A DNA stretch of 64,000 nt from Alphaproteobacteria bacterium (GTDB lineage Bacteria; Pseudomonadota; Alphaproteobacteria; Micavibrionales; Micavibrionaceae). Below are positions 47,397 to 58,465 of this stretch, piece after piece (the first letter of the stretch is position 1; each line of letters begins with the position of its first letter). The stretch covers positions 1 to 64,000 of the forward strand of contig JAKLKY010000003.1 in assembly GCA_023150415.1 (NCBI GenBank), read 5' to 3'. Made by a program: the position numbers and the translations under genes. The notes under the pieces were generated by a model, which was given only the letters and a program-made list of their open reading frames with translations, was not told the DNA's origin and did not search any database.

Positions 47397-48172
47397 TGAC
47401 TTTTGTTCTCTTGTGTCGATTTTTTTTCTTCTGGTGTTGCCGCTTGCGGCGGTACGGCTTGCTCAAAAATTTGATCCAGTTTCTCGCGTATCTCTGGTTT
47501 ATAGCCCTGTCCGTTTTGCGGCTCGCTAGACATGTCGGATGCCTTGACATCGCCCGGCGCGGTCTTGAGAAGATCAATACGCTCCAGCGCCTCGCGCGCG
47601 CCCGCCTTGGCGGCCTCATCGGCTGCGCCTTCGGCCTTCTGGAATGTTTCTGCCGGGATGAGCACGGCCATGGCCTGCGTCATTTGTTCCAGGTAAATAT
47701 GCGTTTTACTATCGGCAAACCATTCGTCCCTGCGCTTTTCATCCAGCGCGAAATGAAACGGCAGATACAAAAGACCTAGAACAATCGCGCCGCGAATCAA
47801 CCCAAAGACAAAGCCCAGCGTGCGGTCCACAGCGCCCAGACCAATCGCCCGCGCCGATTCCGCCAGAAAGTGACTGGCCAGGGACAGGGCAATAACCACC
47901 ACCAGGAAAATTGCACCGTAAGATAAGACATCAGCCAGAATGGGATAAGGCACAATGTCGAGAAATTTCTCGACTTTTTGGCCTTCGGCTACTGTTTCCT
48001 GCACCCCCAGCCAGCCAGCCATGAACGGCTTGAGCATCGGACCGCCCAGATAGGCCGCGCTGGCCCCGCCGACTACGCCCAGAATCGTCAGAACCTCGCG
48101 AATAAAGCCACGCACAAAGGCAATGAGCGCCGAAATAAGGAGAACAACACCAACGGCGATATCAAGAATCAT
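47393..48172 (-). CDS. cvpA: CvpA family inner-membrane protein
   Basis: Named for colicin V production; a small membrane protein found next to purF in many bacteria. 259 residues, longer than the ~162 of E. coli CvpA. Four membrane segments in the first ~150 residues (ILDIAVGVVLLISALIAFVRGF ... GAIFLVVVIALSLASHFLA ... GAIVLGLLYLPFHF), then a hydrophilic, probably disordered C-terminal tail rich in Glu/Lys/Pro. Its exact role is unsettled; it overlaps purF by 4 bp, so translation is probably coupled. Confidence 0.9.
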   Translation of the reverse strand: MILDIAVGVVLLISALIAFVRGFIREVLTILGVVGGASAAYLGGPMLKPFMAGWLGVQETVAEGQKVEKFLDIVPYPILADVLSYGAIFLVVVIALSLASHFLAESARAIGLGAVDRTLGFVFGLIRGAIVLGLLYLPFHFALDEKRRDEWFADSKTHIYLEQMTQAMAVLIPAETFQKAEGAADEAAKAGAREALERIDLLKTAPGDVKASDMSSEPQNGQGYKPEIREKLDQIFEQAVPPQAATPEEKKSTQENKSQ

Positions 48173-48291
48173 GCGGCTTCCCCCCGGAACTTAAGTTCCT
48201 TATTGGAATTTGAACCTATGGTCATACGTGGAAAATTCAATATTTACAAGATATTTTTGACATATAGTCTTTTCGCTGTTAGGCTAAAAAA

Positions 48292-48735
48292 ATGACAAAA
48301 GGGGATATAATATCGATTGCTTTGATCTTCGGCATGATAGCCGCAGGTGCAGGGTATTGCTGGAAGAAAGGCTATTTACCCAAAAGTACGCAAAACACAG
48401 CGGAGGACGAACCAATAAAAAGGCCAAAAGTGGTCTTTAAGGGCAATGTTGGTCCTTATGAATTAAGCATGCTTTATCTGCCTGCTGCCCTGACAAGGGA
48501 CAATTTGGCAAAGGCCCAATGTGTGATTATCGCGCCCGATGGGCAACGCCATAAAGGCATTTGCGCCATACGCGACCATGAGAATCCTTGGGCCGAGGCC
48601 GGAGAAATTGCATTGCAAAACCTGATCAAAGCACAAAATCCTGATCCCGACTTGCTCGCTCTTTTTAGAACTCACTTTAACAATCAGCCCATAGCAGAAA
48701 CATCGAAGCCAGACCTTGAGCTGAGCATGCGCTAA
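48292..48735 (+). CDS. Single-span membrane protein (147 aa), unknown
   Basis: Not recognised. An N-terminal membrane anchor (IISIALIFGMIAAGAGYCW) is followed by KKGYLPKS and a soluble domain with two Cys (AQCVIIAPDGQRHKGICAIRDHENPW). The most likely topology is a short anchor with the domain outside the cytoplasm. It is divergent from cvpA and convergent with radA. AT-rich promoter-like sequence precedes it. Confidence 0.65.
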   Translation: MTKGDIISIALIFGMIAAGAGYCWKKGYLPKSTQNTAEDEPIKRPKVVFKGNVGPYELSMLYLPAALTRDNLAKAQCVIIAPDGQRHKGICAIRDHENPWAEAGEIALQNLIKAQNPDPDLLALFRTHFNNQPIAETSKPDLELSMR

Positions 48736-48776
48736 GGAGCTGTCTTAAAGCCTTGCTTGTTCGCTTCGCTGCGCGA

Positions 48777-50171
48777 TTAACCTGTTGCCGCCTTTATTCT
48801 GCGTCCTGTAAACAAGTCTGCCAGATCTTGCACATGCGCCACATGCTGAAGATTAAGAATCTTCTCTCTGCCCTCTTCCTTCTTATTCCTATTCACTGGC
48901 AGCACGGCCTGTTTGAAGCCCAGCTTGGCCGCTTCCTTGCAGCGCAGATCAGGCTGCGCGACGGGGCGGATTTCCCCGGCCAGACCAATTTCGCCGAAGA
49001 AAACGCATTCAGGCGGCAGGGCGTCGCCCTTCAAGGCGCTGATCAGCGCCGCCGCCACGGCCATATCGGCGGCCGGTTCGGCGATGCGGATGCCGCCCGC
49101 GATGTTAAGGAAGATATCGCAGCCCGAGAGCTGCAAACCGCAGCGCGTTTCCAGCACAGCGACAATCATGGCCAGCCGGTTCGGGTCCCAGCCAATGACA
49201 GCGCGGCGCGGCGAGCCTAAGGTTGAAGGCGCGACAAGGGCCTGCACCTCCACCAGCACGGGCCGCGTGCCCTCCAGCGCCGCAAGCACAGCAGAGCCAG
49301 CAACATCTTGTGATCGCTGGGAAAGAAAGAGCGCCGATGGATTTTCAACTTCGACCAGCCCTTCGCGCGCCATTTCAAACACGCCGATTTCATCGGTCGC
49401 GCCGAAGCGGTTTTTTACCGCGCGCAGTATGCGGAAATGGTGGCTGCGGTCGCCTTCGAAATACAGCACGGTATCGACCATGTGCTCCAGCACACGCGGC
49501 CCCGCGATCTGCCCATCCTTTGTGACGTGGCCGACGAAGATCACGGCCATCTCTCCGCTTTTTGCAACGCGGATAATTTCCTGCGCACTGGCGCGCACTT
49601 GCGTGACCGTGCCCGGTGCGCTGTCGATGGAATCGACAAACATGGTCTGGATGGAATCGATGATCAGCAAAGAAGGCGGGTTATCTTGAATGGATGATAA
49701 AATATCACGCACATTACTGGCACTGGCCAGTTCGACCGGCGTATTCTCCAGCCCCAGCCTTCTGGCCCGCAGACGAATTTGATCAATCGCTTCCTCGCCC
49801 GAGACATAGACCGTACGCACATTGCGTTTGGCCAAAGCGCACACAACTTGTAGCAGCAAGGTGGATTTTCCGATACCTGGATCGCCGCCGATCAGCACCG
49901 CCGAACCGGGCACCAGCCCGCCGCCCGTGACACGGTCGAACTCGCGCAAGCCCGTGATATGGCGGGGCGGGGGATTCTCACGCTGGTCGGCCAGTGAGAC
50001 AAAATCCAGCTTGCGGCCCTTTTTGCGGGTGTCCATGCCTTTGGGAATGGGAGCAGCGGCGATGTCTTCGATAATTGTGTTCCAGGCGCCGCAACCCTCG
50101 CATTTGCCGCCCCAGCGCGCATGAACCGTGCCGCAGGCGTTGCATACATAAGTCTTACTGTTCTTGGCCAT
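48777..50171 (-). CDS. radA: DNA repair protein RadA (branch-migration helicase)
   Basis: 464 residues. N-terminal zinc finger (VCNACGTVHARWGGKCEGCGAW), RecA-like ATPase with Walker A GGDPGIGKSTLLLQV, the RadA-specific KNRFGATDEIG motif, and a C-terminal Lon-like domain (IFLNIAGGIRIAEPAADMAVAAALISAL, then ECVFFGEIGLAGEIRPV). RadA processes recombination intermediates, a function overlapping with RecG, whose gene is interrupted in this window. Confidence 0.96.
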   Translation of the reverse strand: MAKNSKTYVCNACGTVHARWGGKCEGCGAWNTIIEDIAAAPIPKGMDTRKKGRKLDFVSLADQRENPPPRHITGLREFDRVTGGGLVPGSAVLIGGDPGIGKSTLLLQVVCALAKRNVRTVYVSGEEAIDQIRLRARRLGLENTPVELASASNVRDILSSIQDNPPSLLIIDSIQTMFVDSIDSAPGTVTQVRASAQEIIRVAKSGEMAVIFVGHVTKDGQIAGPRVLEHMVDTVLYFEGDRSHHFRILRAVKNRFGATDEIGVFEMAREGLVEVENPSALFLSQRSQDVAGSAVLAALEGTRPVLVEVQALVAPSTLGSPRRAVIGWDPNRLAMIVAVLETRCGLQLSGCDIFLNIAGGIRIAEPAADMAVAAALISALKGDALPPECVFFGEIGLAGEIRPVAQPDLRCKEAAKLGFKQAVLPVNRNKKEEGREKILNLQHVAHVQDLADLFTGRRIKAATG

Positions 50172-50260
50172 GGTGTATCATACGAGCAGTCCGCCATGCT
50201 TGCAAATGGACGTTCTTTTTCTTTGCGCCATAACCCGCTTTGCGTTAAAAACACGGGATC

Positions 50261-52198
50261 ATGAAAGAGGCCCGACAAAAAAAAGTCAAAGCGCCATCCG
50301 CCCCCCATGGCCGCAATGTGCGCCTTCTGGATGCGGTGACCATCCCCGCTGACCTAAAAACCCTGAGCGATGAGCAGCTTAAGACGCTGGCCAATGAAGT
50401 GCGGCAGGAATTGATTGCCGTGGTGGCCAATACGGGCGGGCATCTGGGCGCAGGTTTGGGCGTGGTGGAACTAACTGTTGCGATCCATGCCGTATTCGAC
50501 ACGCCCAATGACCGGTTGATCTGGGATGTGGGGCATCAGGCCTATCCGCACAAGATGCTCACCGGACGGCGCGAGCGCTTAGACACCTTGCGTCAAGGCG
50601 GCGGTTTGTCGGGATTTACCAAGCGCAGCGAGTCCGAATACGATCCCTTTGGGGCAGCACATAGCTCGACCTCGATTTCCGCAGGGTTGGGCATGGCGGT
50701 GGCGCGGGATTTTTCAGGCGATGATAAAAAAATCATCTGCGTCATCGGCGACGGCGCGATGTCAGCCGGCATGGCGTATGAGGCGATGAATAATGCCGGA
50801 GCGCTCAAAAGCAATCTGATTGTCATTTTAAACGACAACGAAATGTCGATCGCACCGCCCGTAGGCGCGATGAGCCGTTATCTGACGCGCATTGTATCCT
50901 CCAAAACCTATCAGCACGCGCGGGAAGTCGGTAAGAAGATCACCGATCTGCTGCCCGCGCCCTTGCGTCATGCCGCCAAGCGCGCGGAGGAAGGCGCGCG
51001 CGTCGCGCTGGGCGGCGGCACATTCTTCGAGGAGATGGGCTTCTATTATATCGGGCCGGTGGATGGGCATAATCTGGATCATTTGCTGCCGATCTTGCGC
51101 AATGCGCGCGATTCCGATCATGAGGGGCCAGTGCTCATCCACGCGCTGACGCAAAAAGGCAAAGGGTATAAGCCCGCCGAAGTCGCAGCAGACAAAATGC
51201 ACGGCGTGGTGAAATTCGATGTGGTGACAGGCGCGCAGAACAAACCCAAATCCCTCTTGCCCAGCTATACGAAAGTCTTCGCGCAAGCCCTGATCGAAGA
51301 AGCGCGGCATGACGAGAAGATCATTGGTATCACCGCCGCTATGCCATCGGGCACGGGGATGGATACATTCGAGCAGGAATTCCCGCAGCGCATGTTCGAT
51401 GTTGGCATCGCCGAGCAGCACGCCGTAACGTTCGCAGCCGGGCTGGCGGCGGAAGGATACAAACCGTTCTGCGCGATTTATTCAACATTCCTGCAGCGTG
51501 CCTATGATCAGGTGGTGCATGACGTTGCGCTGCAGAACCTGCCAGTGCGCTTTGCGATGGACCGCGCAGGTTTAGTGGGCGCGGATGGTGCTACGCATGC
51601 TGGCTCATTTGATATTCCTTATCTGGGCTGCCTGCCGAATATGGTGCTGATGGCAGCGGGGGACGAGGCCGAGCTGATGCATATGGTGGCTACAGCGGCA
51701 GACTATGACGCGGGCCCCATCGCCTTCCGTTTCCCGCGCGGCGAAGGTCTAGGCGTAGACTTGCCCGGACGCGGCACAATTCTGGAGATTGGCAAGGGGC
51801 GGATTGTTCGTGAAGGCTCAGATATCGCCCTCCTCTCTTACGGCGCTCGGCTGGGTGAATGCCTGAAGGCAGCGGAGATGCTGGAAGATAAGGGCCTGTC
51901 CGTCACGGTGGCCGATGCGCGCTTTGCCAAGCCGCTGGATGAGGCTTTGATCACACAGCTGGCTTCGCATCACCAGGCCATAATCACGATTGAAGAAGGC
52001 TCGATTGGCGGTTTTGGGTCTTACGTGCTGGAATTCTTGAACCGCAAGAACTTACTGAACGGAAAGCTGCGCGTACGCACGATGCACCTGCCCGACATTT
52101 TCCAAGATCATGACACACCCAACAAACAATATGCCGAGGCGGCATTGATGGCCGAAGATATTGTGCTCATGGCAAAGAGATTGATCTCTCAAGCTTAG
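50261..52198 (+). CDS. dxs: 1-deoxy-D-xylulose-5-phosphate synthase
   Basis: First step of the MEP isoprenoid pathway: pyruvate + glyceraldehyde-3-phosphate to DXP, thiamine-diphosphate dependent. 645 residues. ThDP/Mg site in [20 protein letters not shown]...[10 protein letters not shown]; catalytic region [17 protein letters not shown]; the pyrimidine domain with the catalytic Glu in [18 protein letters not shown]. The basic 15-residue N-terminal leader is extra. Followed after 40 bp by the HAD gene on the same strand. Confidence 0.96.
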   Translation: MKEARQKKVKAPSAPHGRNVRLLDAVTIPADLKTLSDEQLKTLANEVRQELIAVVANTGGHLGAGLGVVELTVAIHAVFDTPNDRLIWDVGHQAYPHKMLTGRRERLDTLRQGGGLSGFTKRSESEYDPFGAAHSSTSISAGLGMAVARDFSGDDKKIICVIGDGAMSAGMAYEAMNNAGALKSNLIVILNDNEMSIAPPVGAMSRYLTRIVSSKTYQHAREVGKKITDLLPAPLRHAAKRAEEGARVALGGGTFFEEMGFYYIGPVDGHNLDHLLPILRNARDSDHEGPVLIHALTQKGKGYKPAEVAADKMHGVVKFDVVTGAQNKPKSLLPSYTKVFAQALIEEARHDEKIIGITAAMPSGTGMDTFEQEFPQRMFDVGIAEQHAVTFAAGLAAEGYKPFCAIYSTFLQRAYDQVVHDVALQNLPVRFAMDRAGLVGADGATHAGSFDIPYLGCLPNMVLMAAGDEAELMHMVATAADYDAGPIAFRFPRGEGLGVDLPGRGTILEIGKGRIVREGSDIALLSYGARLGECLKAAEMLEDKGLSVTVADARFAKPLDEALITQLASHHQAIITIEEGSIGGFGSYVLEFLNRKNLLNGKLRVRTMHLPDIFQDHDTPNKQYAEAALMAEDIVLMAKRLISQA

Positions 52199-52237
52199 AC
52201 TTGTTATGATGGAATCGAACATTCTTGAGGTTATAAG

Positions 52238-53017
52238 ATGGGATTAGGATCCCTTTGGCGCAAACATTCTGAGCCCCTGATGTCTTCTGTAATCAAACCG
52301 ACAGCTGTTATTTTCGATTTTGATGGAACCGTGATTCATCACATCGATCCGACATGGATCAACCGTTTAGAAAAGCTTGATGATCTCTGCCATTCTTTAA
52401 AGTCCCTGTTTTCTTCACCGCGCAGTGAAAAGATCATCATTCCATCGCCCGCGCCTGATGGACAAAAAAGAAGGCTGCGCACCCGGCGCACAATTCACAG
52501 ACTACTGCGCTGGTGGCACCGCCATAAGGAAGTTGAAGAAATCATTGAACCCAGCAAGGGTATTGTACCCCTTTTGAATTTTCTCAAGGCGCACAATATT
52601 CCGCTGGGCTTGTGGAGTAATGGCCTGGGGCAGCAATACGGGCATGATATTTTAGAGTATTATGATCTTGAGAAATATTTTTCAGGTATGGTCTTTCGCG
52701 AAGATATCCGCCACGGTAAGCCGAACCCGGAGGGGTTTTTTATCGCGCTGGAACGCATGGGCATCAAGCCAAAACCGCAGGATTGCATATGGTATATTGG
52801 CGACCGGCATAAGGACATTACCGCCGCAATAGCCGCACAAAAAATGCTTGCCTGTTCTGTGGTGCCGCTGGCTTATCGACTGAATGCAAAAATTGCGGTT
52901 CTGGAACATTTACACTCTACCGATTACATGATCGATTCCTTTGAAGAACTGCAAGCACGACTGACCACATTATGTGGTCCTGCTCCTCACACAGTGCTCA
53001 AACCGGCAATAATATAA
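52238..53017 (+). CDS. HAD-superfamily hydrolase
   Basis: 259 residues. HAD motif I VIFDFDGTVIHH, motif II GLWSNGLGQQ, motif III Lys in RHGKPNPEGF and motif IV YIGDRHKDITAA. A cap-like insertion (about residues 50-100) is rich in Arg/Lys and His. Phosphoglycolate-phosphatase-like, but the substrate is not predictable. The start could also be the ATG at 52280 (MSSVIKPTAV). Possibly transcribed with dxs. Convergent with sppA. Confidence 0.85.
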   Translation: MGLGSLWRKHSEPLMSSVIKPTAVIFDFDGTVIHHIDPTWINRLEKLDDLCHSLKSLFSSPRSEKIIIPSPAPDGQKRRLRTRRTIHRLLRWWHRHKEVEEIIEPSKGIVPLLNFLKAHNIPLGLWSNGLGQQYGHDILEYYDLEKYFSGMVFREDIRHGKPNPEGFFIALERMGIKPKPQDCIWYIGDRHKDITAAIAAQKMLACSVVPLAYRLNAKIAVLEHLHSTDYMIDSFEELQARLTTLCGPAPHTVLKPAII

Positions 53018-53023
53018 AATTTC

Positions 53024-54883
53024 TTAATGCCGCAACCGCAGCGGCGCATAAAGAAGCGCGCCCTGGCTCTCTTGTGCGAGGCCAGTCAATTCCAAAACAG
53101 GCCTTAGCATTTGATAGATTTGTATCTGCAACGCCAAGCCCTGTGCCGCTATACCCTGTTGGTGCAGGAATTCAAAAATCTCTTCGAACGGCGTTTTTGG
53201 ACGCGGCAGCTGGATAATCTCAATATCGGCGCGGGTTTTTCCTCCGCTCTCAATCGCAGCATAGGTCAACGCCTCATGAAGCCCGCCGATCTCATCCACC
53301 AAACCATTTTTCAATGCCTGGCGCCCCGTCCAGACGCGACCGCCCGCGATAGCATCAACTTCTTCCTTCTTCATGTTACGTCCCTGAGCAACGCGCTCGA
53401 GAAAGGAATCGTAGACATGATCAAGCATGAGATTAAAACGTTTGGCTTCGCTCTGTGTGAATGGTGTATTCATCGACCACATGCCGGCATTATCGCCCCA
53501 TTGCACACTTTGATCCCAGTTCACGCCCCAATCTTTCCACAACTCACCGATCGACACCTTGCCGCCCAGAACGCCAATCGATCCGGTTAAGGTTGTAGGC
53601 AGGGCAAAGATGTGCTCGGCACCGCTGGCGACCCAATAACCGCCTGAGGCGGCTGTTTCCCCCATGGAGACAATAACTTTCTTGCCCTTTTCCTTGGCGA
53701 GCATGACCGCACGCAAGATGCTTTCGGATGCCACGGGCGAGCCGCCGGGCGAATTGATGCGAAGGACAATAACCTTGATGCTCGGATCTTCGCTGGCTTC
53801 TAAAATTGCTGGAGCAATTTCCTCCGCTGCGGCCATGCCGTCGCCTAGTTCGCTTTGTACAATTGGACCCACAACATAAATCAGCGCGACGCGCGACGCG
53901 GGTTTCCACTGCCCACGATGTGCATTGTAGGTGAGCGGATCAATGAAAATATCGTCGCTTGCGTCCGCATTGCCGGTGACTTTCTTTTTGATGTCCTTAA
54001 TCAGCAAATCCACGTAATCAGCCCGCGTGATTAATTTTGCTGCAAGAGCCTGCGGCGCGGTAAACAGACCTTCATTAATTCCACGTTCGAATTCGGCTGC
54101 GCTTATGCCGCGTGCGGCGGGTACTACATTCACAATCTCTGTGCGGATTCCCTGAACGATGTCCTTCAGCATCTGCCTGTTTTCCGGTGTCATATCACTG
54201 CGCGTGACACTTTCATATGCGGTTTTATAATCCTTGCGTTGGAAGAACTCTGGCGTGATTTTCCATTTGTCTAATAACGGACGCAGATATGGTACTTCCG
54301 CGCGTATACCGCTGATGCTCAGCACACCCATGGGCTGCATCCAGATCTCATCGAATGCGCTGGCCAGATAGTATTGTGACAGCCCCCCACCAGCTTCGCC
54401 AAATGAGGTGGTATAAAGATATGCGAATTTTTTGCTGGTCTTAAACCGCATCACCGCTGCGCGCAATTCCTGCGCATGCGCCAACGATAAGCCAGGTTCG
54501 CGCAAACGCACATACAACCCTTTAACGCGCCGATCGGTTGCGGCCGCATCGATGGCGGTGATTGTTTGATCAAGCGTTGGTATGCTCTCCCAGAACGGAC
54601 CGCTGAAAGCTGCATGACGCTGCATTTCGGGCGGATCGCCGTTGATTTCCAGCGCCAGAACCATATTGCGCGGCAAGGATGGGGCTGGCGCTGTGGGCAG
54701 GTTAGATAGCATCACTATCATCATAACGATGATCAGCAAGACCATAGCGCCTAACGAAAAGCAGATCACTTTCACACCGCGCCATAGCGCGGAGAATATG
54801 CCCTGGCGCGGTTGCTGTGCCTGGTAAGGCTGTTCTACCGGTTGCCGGGGAAAGATCGATCGTTTTTGAAAAAAGCGGAGCAT
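53024..54883 (-). CDS. sppA: Signal peptide peptidase SppA, 67K type
   Basis: Membrane-anchored serine protease degrading cleaved signal peptides. 619 residues with the tandem S49 architecture. N-terminal anchor ICFSLGAMVLLIIVMMIVMLS (residues ~40-60). The catalytic Lys lies in the first half (QRKDYKTAYESVTR, cf. E. coli Lys209) and the nucleophilic Ser in the second (VSMGETAASGGYWVA, cf. Ser409). RINSPGGSPVASE and TLTGSIGVLGGKV are further signatures. Confidence 0.95.
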   Translation of the reverse strand: MLRFFQKRSIFPRQPVEQPYQAQQPRQGIFSALWRGVKVICFSLGAMVLLIIVMMIVMLSNLPTAPAPSLPRNMVLALEINGDPPEMQRHAAFSGPFWESIPTLDQTITAIDAAATDRRVKGLYVRLREPGLSLAHAQELRAAVMRFKTSKKFAYLYTTSFGEAGGGLSQYYLASAFDEIWMQPMGVLSISGIRAEVPYLRPLLDKWKITPEFFQRKDYKTAYESVTRSDMTPENRQMLKDIVQGIRTEIVNVVPAARGISAAEFERGINEGLFTAPQALAAKLITRADYVDLLIKDIKKKVTGNADASDDIFIDPLTYNAHRGQWKPASRVALIYVVGPIVQSELGDGMAAAEEIAPAILEASEDPSIKVIVLRINSPGGSPVASESILRAVMLAKEKGKKVIVSMGETAASGGYWVASGAEHIFALPTTLTGSIGVLGGKVSIGELWKDWGVNWDQSVQWGDNAGMWSMNTPFTQSEAKRFNLMLDHVYDSFLERVAQGRNMKKEEVDAIAGGRVWTGRQALKNGLVDEIGGLHEALTYAAIESGGKTRADIEIIQLPRPKTPFEEIFEFLHQQGIAAQGLALQIQIYQMLRPVLELTGLAQESQGALLYAPLRLRH

Positions 54884-54935
54884 GGGTATTTATACACCAA
54901 ACGCATACGGGTTGGAATTGTTGCGCATAAAAATA

Positions 54936-55991
54936 TCAAAGGCATTGTGCCTTGTGCCGTAGCCAGTGATCGGCCAGAACGCAGGCCATCATTGCCTCGG
55001 CAACCGGTGCGCCCCGAATCCCCACGCATGGATCATGGCGGCCTTTGGTGCTGATCTCGGTTTCGCGTCCATGGATATCAATCGTGCGGAGCGGTGTTAG
55101 GATCGAGCTGGTGGGTTTGAAAGCGATACGCACCACAATATCCTGCCCCGTGCTGATACCACCCAGAATGCCCCCCGCGTGATTGTGCAAAAATGAGGGG
55201 CCTGCGCGCATCTCATCGGCGTTTTGTGAACCCGTCATCGCCGCCGCCGCGAAACCCGCGCCGATTTCCACACCCTTAACCGCATTGATCGACATCATCG
55301 CCTTTGCCAGATCGGCATCGAGCCTATCATAGACCGGCGCGCCCAGGCCCACGGGAACGCCGCTGGCCATAACTTCAACTATCGCGCCGACGCTGTCGCC
55401 GCCTTTACGAACGGTATCTAGATACTCTGCCCATTGTGCGGCTGCGCGTGCGTCGGGACAGAAAAAAGGATTTTCGTCGATTTGATCCCAATCCCAATTT
55501 TCGCGGTTGATTGGATGCGGGCCGATCTGAACTACGGCTGCGCGAATGCGCATGGGAAAGATTTTGCGCGCGATTGCACCCGCTGCCACGCGGCTTGCGG
55601 TTTCGCGCGCGCTGGATCGCCCACCGCCACGATGATCACGAATGCCATATTTCGCTTGATAAGTGTAATCGGCATGTCCGGGGCGAAATTTATCTTTGAT
55701 CTCGTCATAGTCTTTGGATTTGGCATCCGTGTTCTCAATCAGCAATGCGATGGGCGCGCCCGTTGTCTGGCCTGCGAACACGCCCGAGAGAATTTTTACC
55801 TGATCCTCTTCACGGCGCTGGGTTGTATAGCGCGACTGGCCGGGTTTGCGGCGGTCAAGATAGAACTGAATATCCTCTTCCTGCAAGGCAATGCGTGGCG
55901 GCACGCCATCGACAACGCAGCCGATGGCCGGGCCGTGGCTTTCGCCAAAACTGGTATATTGAAAGAGTGTGCCAAAACGATTACCGCTCAT
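54936..55991 (-). CDS. aroC: Chorismate synthase
   Basis: Last step of the shikimate pathway: EPSP to chorismate using reduced FMN. 351 residues. Signatures: [18 protein letters not shown], the RRxP-type [40 protein letters not shown] and [18 protein letters not shown]. Its start overlaps the stop of the upstream 504-residue gene by 4 bp, implying translational coupling. Confidence 0.97.
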   Translation of the reverse strand: MSGNRFGTLFQYTSFGESHGPAIGCVVDGVPPRIALQEEDIQFYLDRRKPGQSRYTTQRREEDQVKILSGVFAGQTTGAPIALLIENTDAKSKDYDEIKDKFRPGHADYTYQAKYGIRDHRGGGRSSARETASRVAAGAIARKIFPMRIRAAVVQIGPHPINRENWDWDQIDENPFFCPDARAAAQWAEYLDTVRKGGDSVGAIVEVMASGVPVGLGAPVYDRLDADLAKAMMSINAVKGVEIGAGFAAAAMTGSQNADEMRAGPSFLHNHAGGILGGISTGQDIVVRIAFKPTSSILTPLRTIDIHGRETEISTKGRHDPCVGIRGAPVAEAMMACVLADHWLRHKAQCL

Positions 55992-57502
55992 TGTTCATCC
56001 TCCATCCGCAAATCCGTGATCATATTGGTGATGTCCTTTTTCTTATCTTTTTCGCCCTGATCTTCAGGCGTGTCTTGGGGCGATGTTGGCTCAGACTCTG
56101 CTGCGGAGTCTTCATGACGGCGCGGCGCGAACACATCAAAGGACAAAATGGTTGCTATCGCGCGGAACGATTCATGTTCCTTCATCAGCATGAGAATTTT
56201 ATCTTGTGTTATTTCCTCGCCCTGCGCGCGGCGCGCGTTGATGGCTTGTCCCAAAGCCTGCACAGTTTCCCATGGCACTTCCTGGAGCGTGTTCATAAAT
56301 GTCTTCTGTGCGCGATCTGCCAGTGTATCGGCATCGCCATCGCGGTTATTGAGGATCTGAAGCGCACGTACCAAACCGGGCGCACACCAACCCAAATATT
56401 CACCCTGCATCAGGCGCTTGTTCTGGCGCACCCATTCATCAAGAAACACATAATTGTCCTGGTTCAGGATGGCCTTTGATATACATCGGTCCAGGGCATC
56501 GATGCAAAGCCCCTGATGATGGCGGGCATTGGTTTCGGGATCGGCAAAGGCGTTAAGAAAATCATTCTCAACCGGCATGGCCGGTTCGATATCCAACGTC
56601 TCGGCCAAGAGATAGGCGATCGAACGTGTATATGGATCCTCGTTCGTGTAGACTGCGGCGCCAAGAATCTTATTCCGGTGAACGCCTGCCCAGGCCATGT
56701 CCTGCGCGGCACGGGCAAAGCTTTGCCATTGTGTGGACAATCTTTGATCACATAGTCGCGCAGCTTCTTCCATAAGACGCCAAGCGCGGTGCAAGGGCCT
56801 GAGATTTTCTGTGCGCGGTCCGAAATCTTCCAAAATGGCCTGCACAATATCAACCGCTGCAGGAAGTGGATAAAATTCCGGTTTGGCATGCGCAACAGGG
56901 GTAATAGCATTCAGCGCCAGTTTGGCAGCAAAATTCCTTACAGATCCTGCCGCGCCGAGGAATTCCTGCGCATACGCGCAATAAATATCGGCCAGAAGAT
57001 TATTATAGGCGTATTGATCTGGCGCAAGCGCGGGGCGCAGTACGCCCTCGATCTGGATGTAGTCGCTTTGCTTTTCCTCGCGCACGGCCTGCAAAAGCCG
57101 TAAAGCATACCACCCCTGCCGACGCGCCTCAATCTGCATGGCATCGGCATCGGCCATAATGCTGTAATCAAGGAGTGCACAGGCACTGGCTTGTTCACGC
57201 CGAAGGACAAACCAGGGCCTGCTTCTCTCAAGGCGCAAACCAATAAATCCGGGAGGAATCAAGGATGCATCCTTATTTGCTTCCAAAGCATAGAGCAATT
57301 TGGAAGCGCCAGGCAGCATCCGCAATTCGGGTATTTTGCGGGCAATGGCTTGATCCTTGCGCTGGCCGTCATGCAAGATGAACACCATGTGCAGATCAGG
57401 ATATTCATCGGCCATCTGACGCCGGACGACGTTGCAGGCGTGATCGGCGGCAGCCAATGTCAATTTTTGGGACTGGGCGTTCATTCTGGGGTAAGGAGAC
57501 AT
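55988..57502 (-). CDS. Conserved-looking hypothetical protein (504 aa), coupled to aroC
   Basis: Not recognised. A soluble, Ala-rich, mostly helical protein. The N-terminal ~120 residues look alpha/beta ([23 protein letters not shown] ... [20 protein letters not shown]); the middle (~140-400) is helical; the C-terminal ~45 residues are acidic and disordered ([26 protein letters not shown]). No signal peptide. The start could be 57502 or an ATG at 57484 ([10 protein letters not shown]). It overlaps aroC by 4 bp and is divergent from fabI. Confidence 0.75.
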   Translation of the reverse strand: MSPYPRMNAQSQKLTLAAADHACNVVRRQMADEYPDLHMVFILHDGQRKDQAIARKIPELRMLPGASKLLYALEANKDASLIPPGFIGLRLERSRPWFVLRREQASACALLDYSIMADADAMQIEARRQGWYALRLLQAVREEKQSDYIQIEGVLRPALAPDQYAYNNLLADIYCAYAQEFLGAAGSVRNFAAKLALNAITPVAHAKPEFYPLPAAVDIVQAILEDFGPRTENLRPLHRAWRLMEEAARLCDQRLSTQWQSFARAAQDMAWAGVHRNKILGAAVYTNEDPYTRSIAYLLAETLDIEPAMPVENDFLNAFADPETNARHHQGLCIDALDRCISKAILNQDNYVFLDEWVRQNKRLMQGEYLGWCAPGLVRALQILNNRDGDADTLADRAQKTFMNTLQEVPWETVQALGQAINARRAQGEEITQDKILMLMKEHESFRAIATILSFDVFAPRRHEDSAAESEPTSPQDTPEDQGEKDKKKDITNMITDLRMEDEQ

Positions 57503-57577
57503 GAATTTGCTGCTTTACACAAGACTCTGGACGCTGGCTTGGAAATGTGTAGGATCAATTTTTCCAAGGAGTAAAGC

Positions 57578-58444
57578 ATGATGGATGTTAATTTTCAGAA
57601 TAATTTTCTCAAGGGCAAGCGCGGCTTGATTATGGGTGTGGCTAATGACCGATCGATTGCTTGGGGCATTGCCGAAATGGCCGCCAATAGCGGCGCAGAG
57701 CTAGGATTTACTTACCAAGGGGAGGCTCTGGAAAAGCGGGTGCGCCCGCTGGCTGAAAGTGTGAATTCGAACATCATCGTTCCGTGCGATGTGACCGATG
57801 AAGCCAGTATTGATGAAACCTTCAAAGCCGTTGAAAAGACATGGGGCGGGCTGGATTTCGTGGTGCATGCCATTGCCTTTTCCGACAAGAATGAGCTGGA
57901 CGGGCTGTATCTGAACACCAGCCGCGCTAATTTCCTGCGCACCATGGATATCTCCGTCTATTCCTTCACAGCTGTGGCCCAGCGCGCCGCGCCTTTGATG
58001 AAGAACGGCGGTGCGATGCTGACCCTCACCTATTACGGGGCCGAGCGCGTCATGCCGCATTATAACGTTATGGGCGTGGCTAAGGCTGCGCTGGAGGCTT
58101 CGGTGCGTTATCTAGCCACAGATTTGGGCCGCGATAATATCCGCGTGAATGCCATTTCCGCTGGTCCGATCAAGACGCTGGCCGCCAGCGGCATTGGTGA
58201 TTTCCGCCATATTCTGCGCTGGAACGAGTTGAACGCGCCCCTCAAGCGCAATGTCACCACAGAAGACGTGGGCCGTGCGGGTCTGTTCCTGCTGAGCGAT
58301 CTGGGTGCTGGCGTGACGGGTGAGATTTTGCATGTCGATGCCGGTTACCACACGGTGGGCATGTGCGCGATTGATAACGCCGCTGAAACTGCTGAGATGC
58401 TAAAATCTGCAGCGCCCAAATCCGGCGACGCGCAAGCGGCTTAA
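57578..58444 (+). CDS. fabI: Enoyl-[acyl-carrier-protein] reductase (NADH)
   Basis: Last reductive step of fatty-acid elongation. 288 residues. An SDR-like fold with FabI features: [20 protein letters not shown], the Y-x6-K pair Tyr162/Lys169 ([12 protein letters not shown]) with accessory Tyr152 (LTYYGAERV), and [18 protein letters not shown]. The residue equivalent to E. coli Gly93 is Ala100 (VVHAIAFSD). A strong CCAAGGAGTAAAGC precedes the ATG. Confidence 0.96.
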   Translation: MMDVNFQNNFLKGKRGLIMGVANDRSIAWGIAEMAANSGAELGFTYQGEALEKRVRPLAESVNSNIIVPCDVTDEASIDETFKAVEKTWGGLDFVVHAIAFSDKNELDGLYLNTSRANFLRTMDISVYSFTAVAQRAAPLMKNGGAMLTLTYYGAERVMPHYNVMGVAKAALEASVRYLATDLGRDNIRVNAISAGPIKTLAASGIGDFRHILRWNELNAPLKRNVTTEDVGRAGLFLLSDLGAGVTGEILHVDAGYHTVGMCAIDNAAETAEMLKSAAPKSGDAQAA

Positions 58445-58465
58445 AATCAGGATCACAGTTATAAA

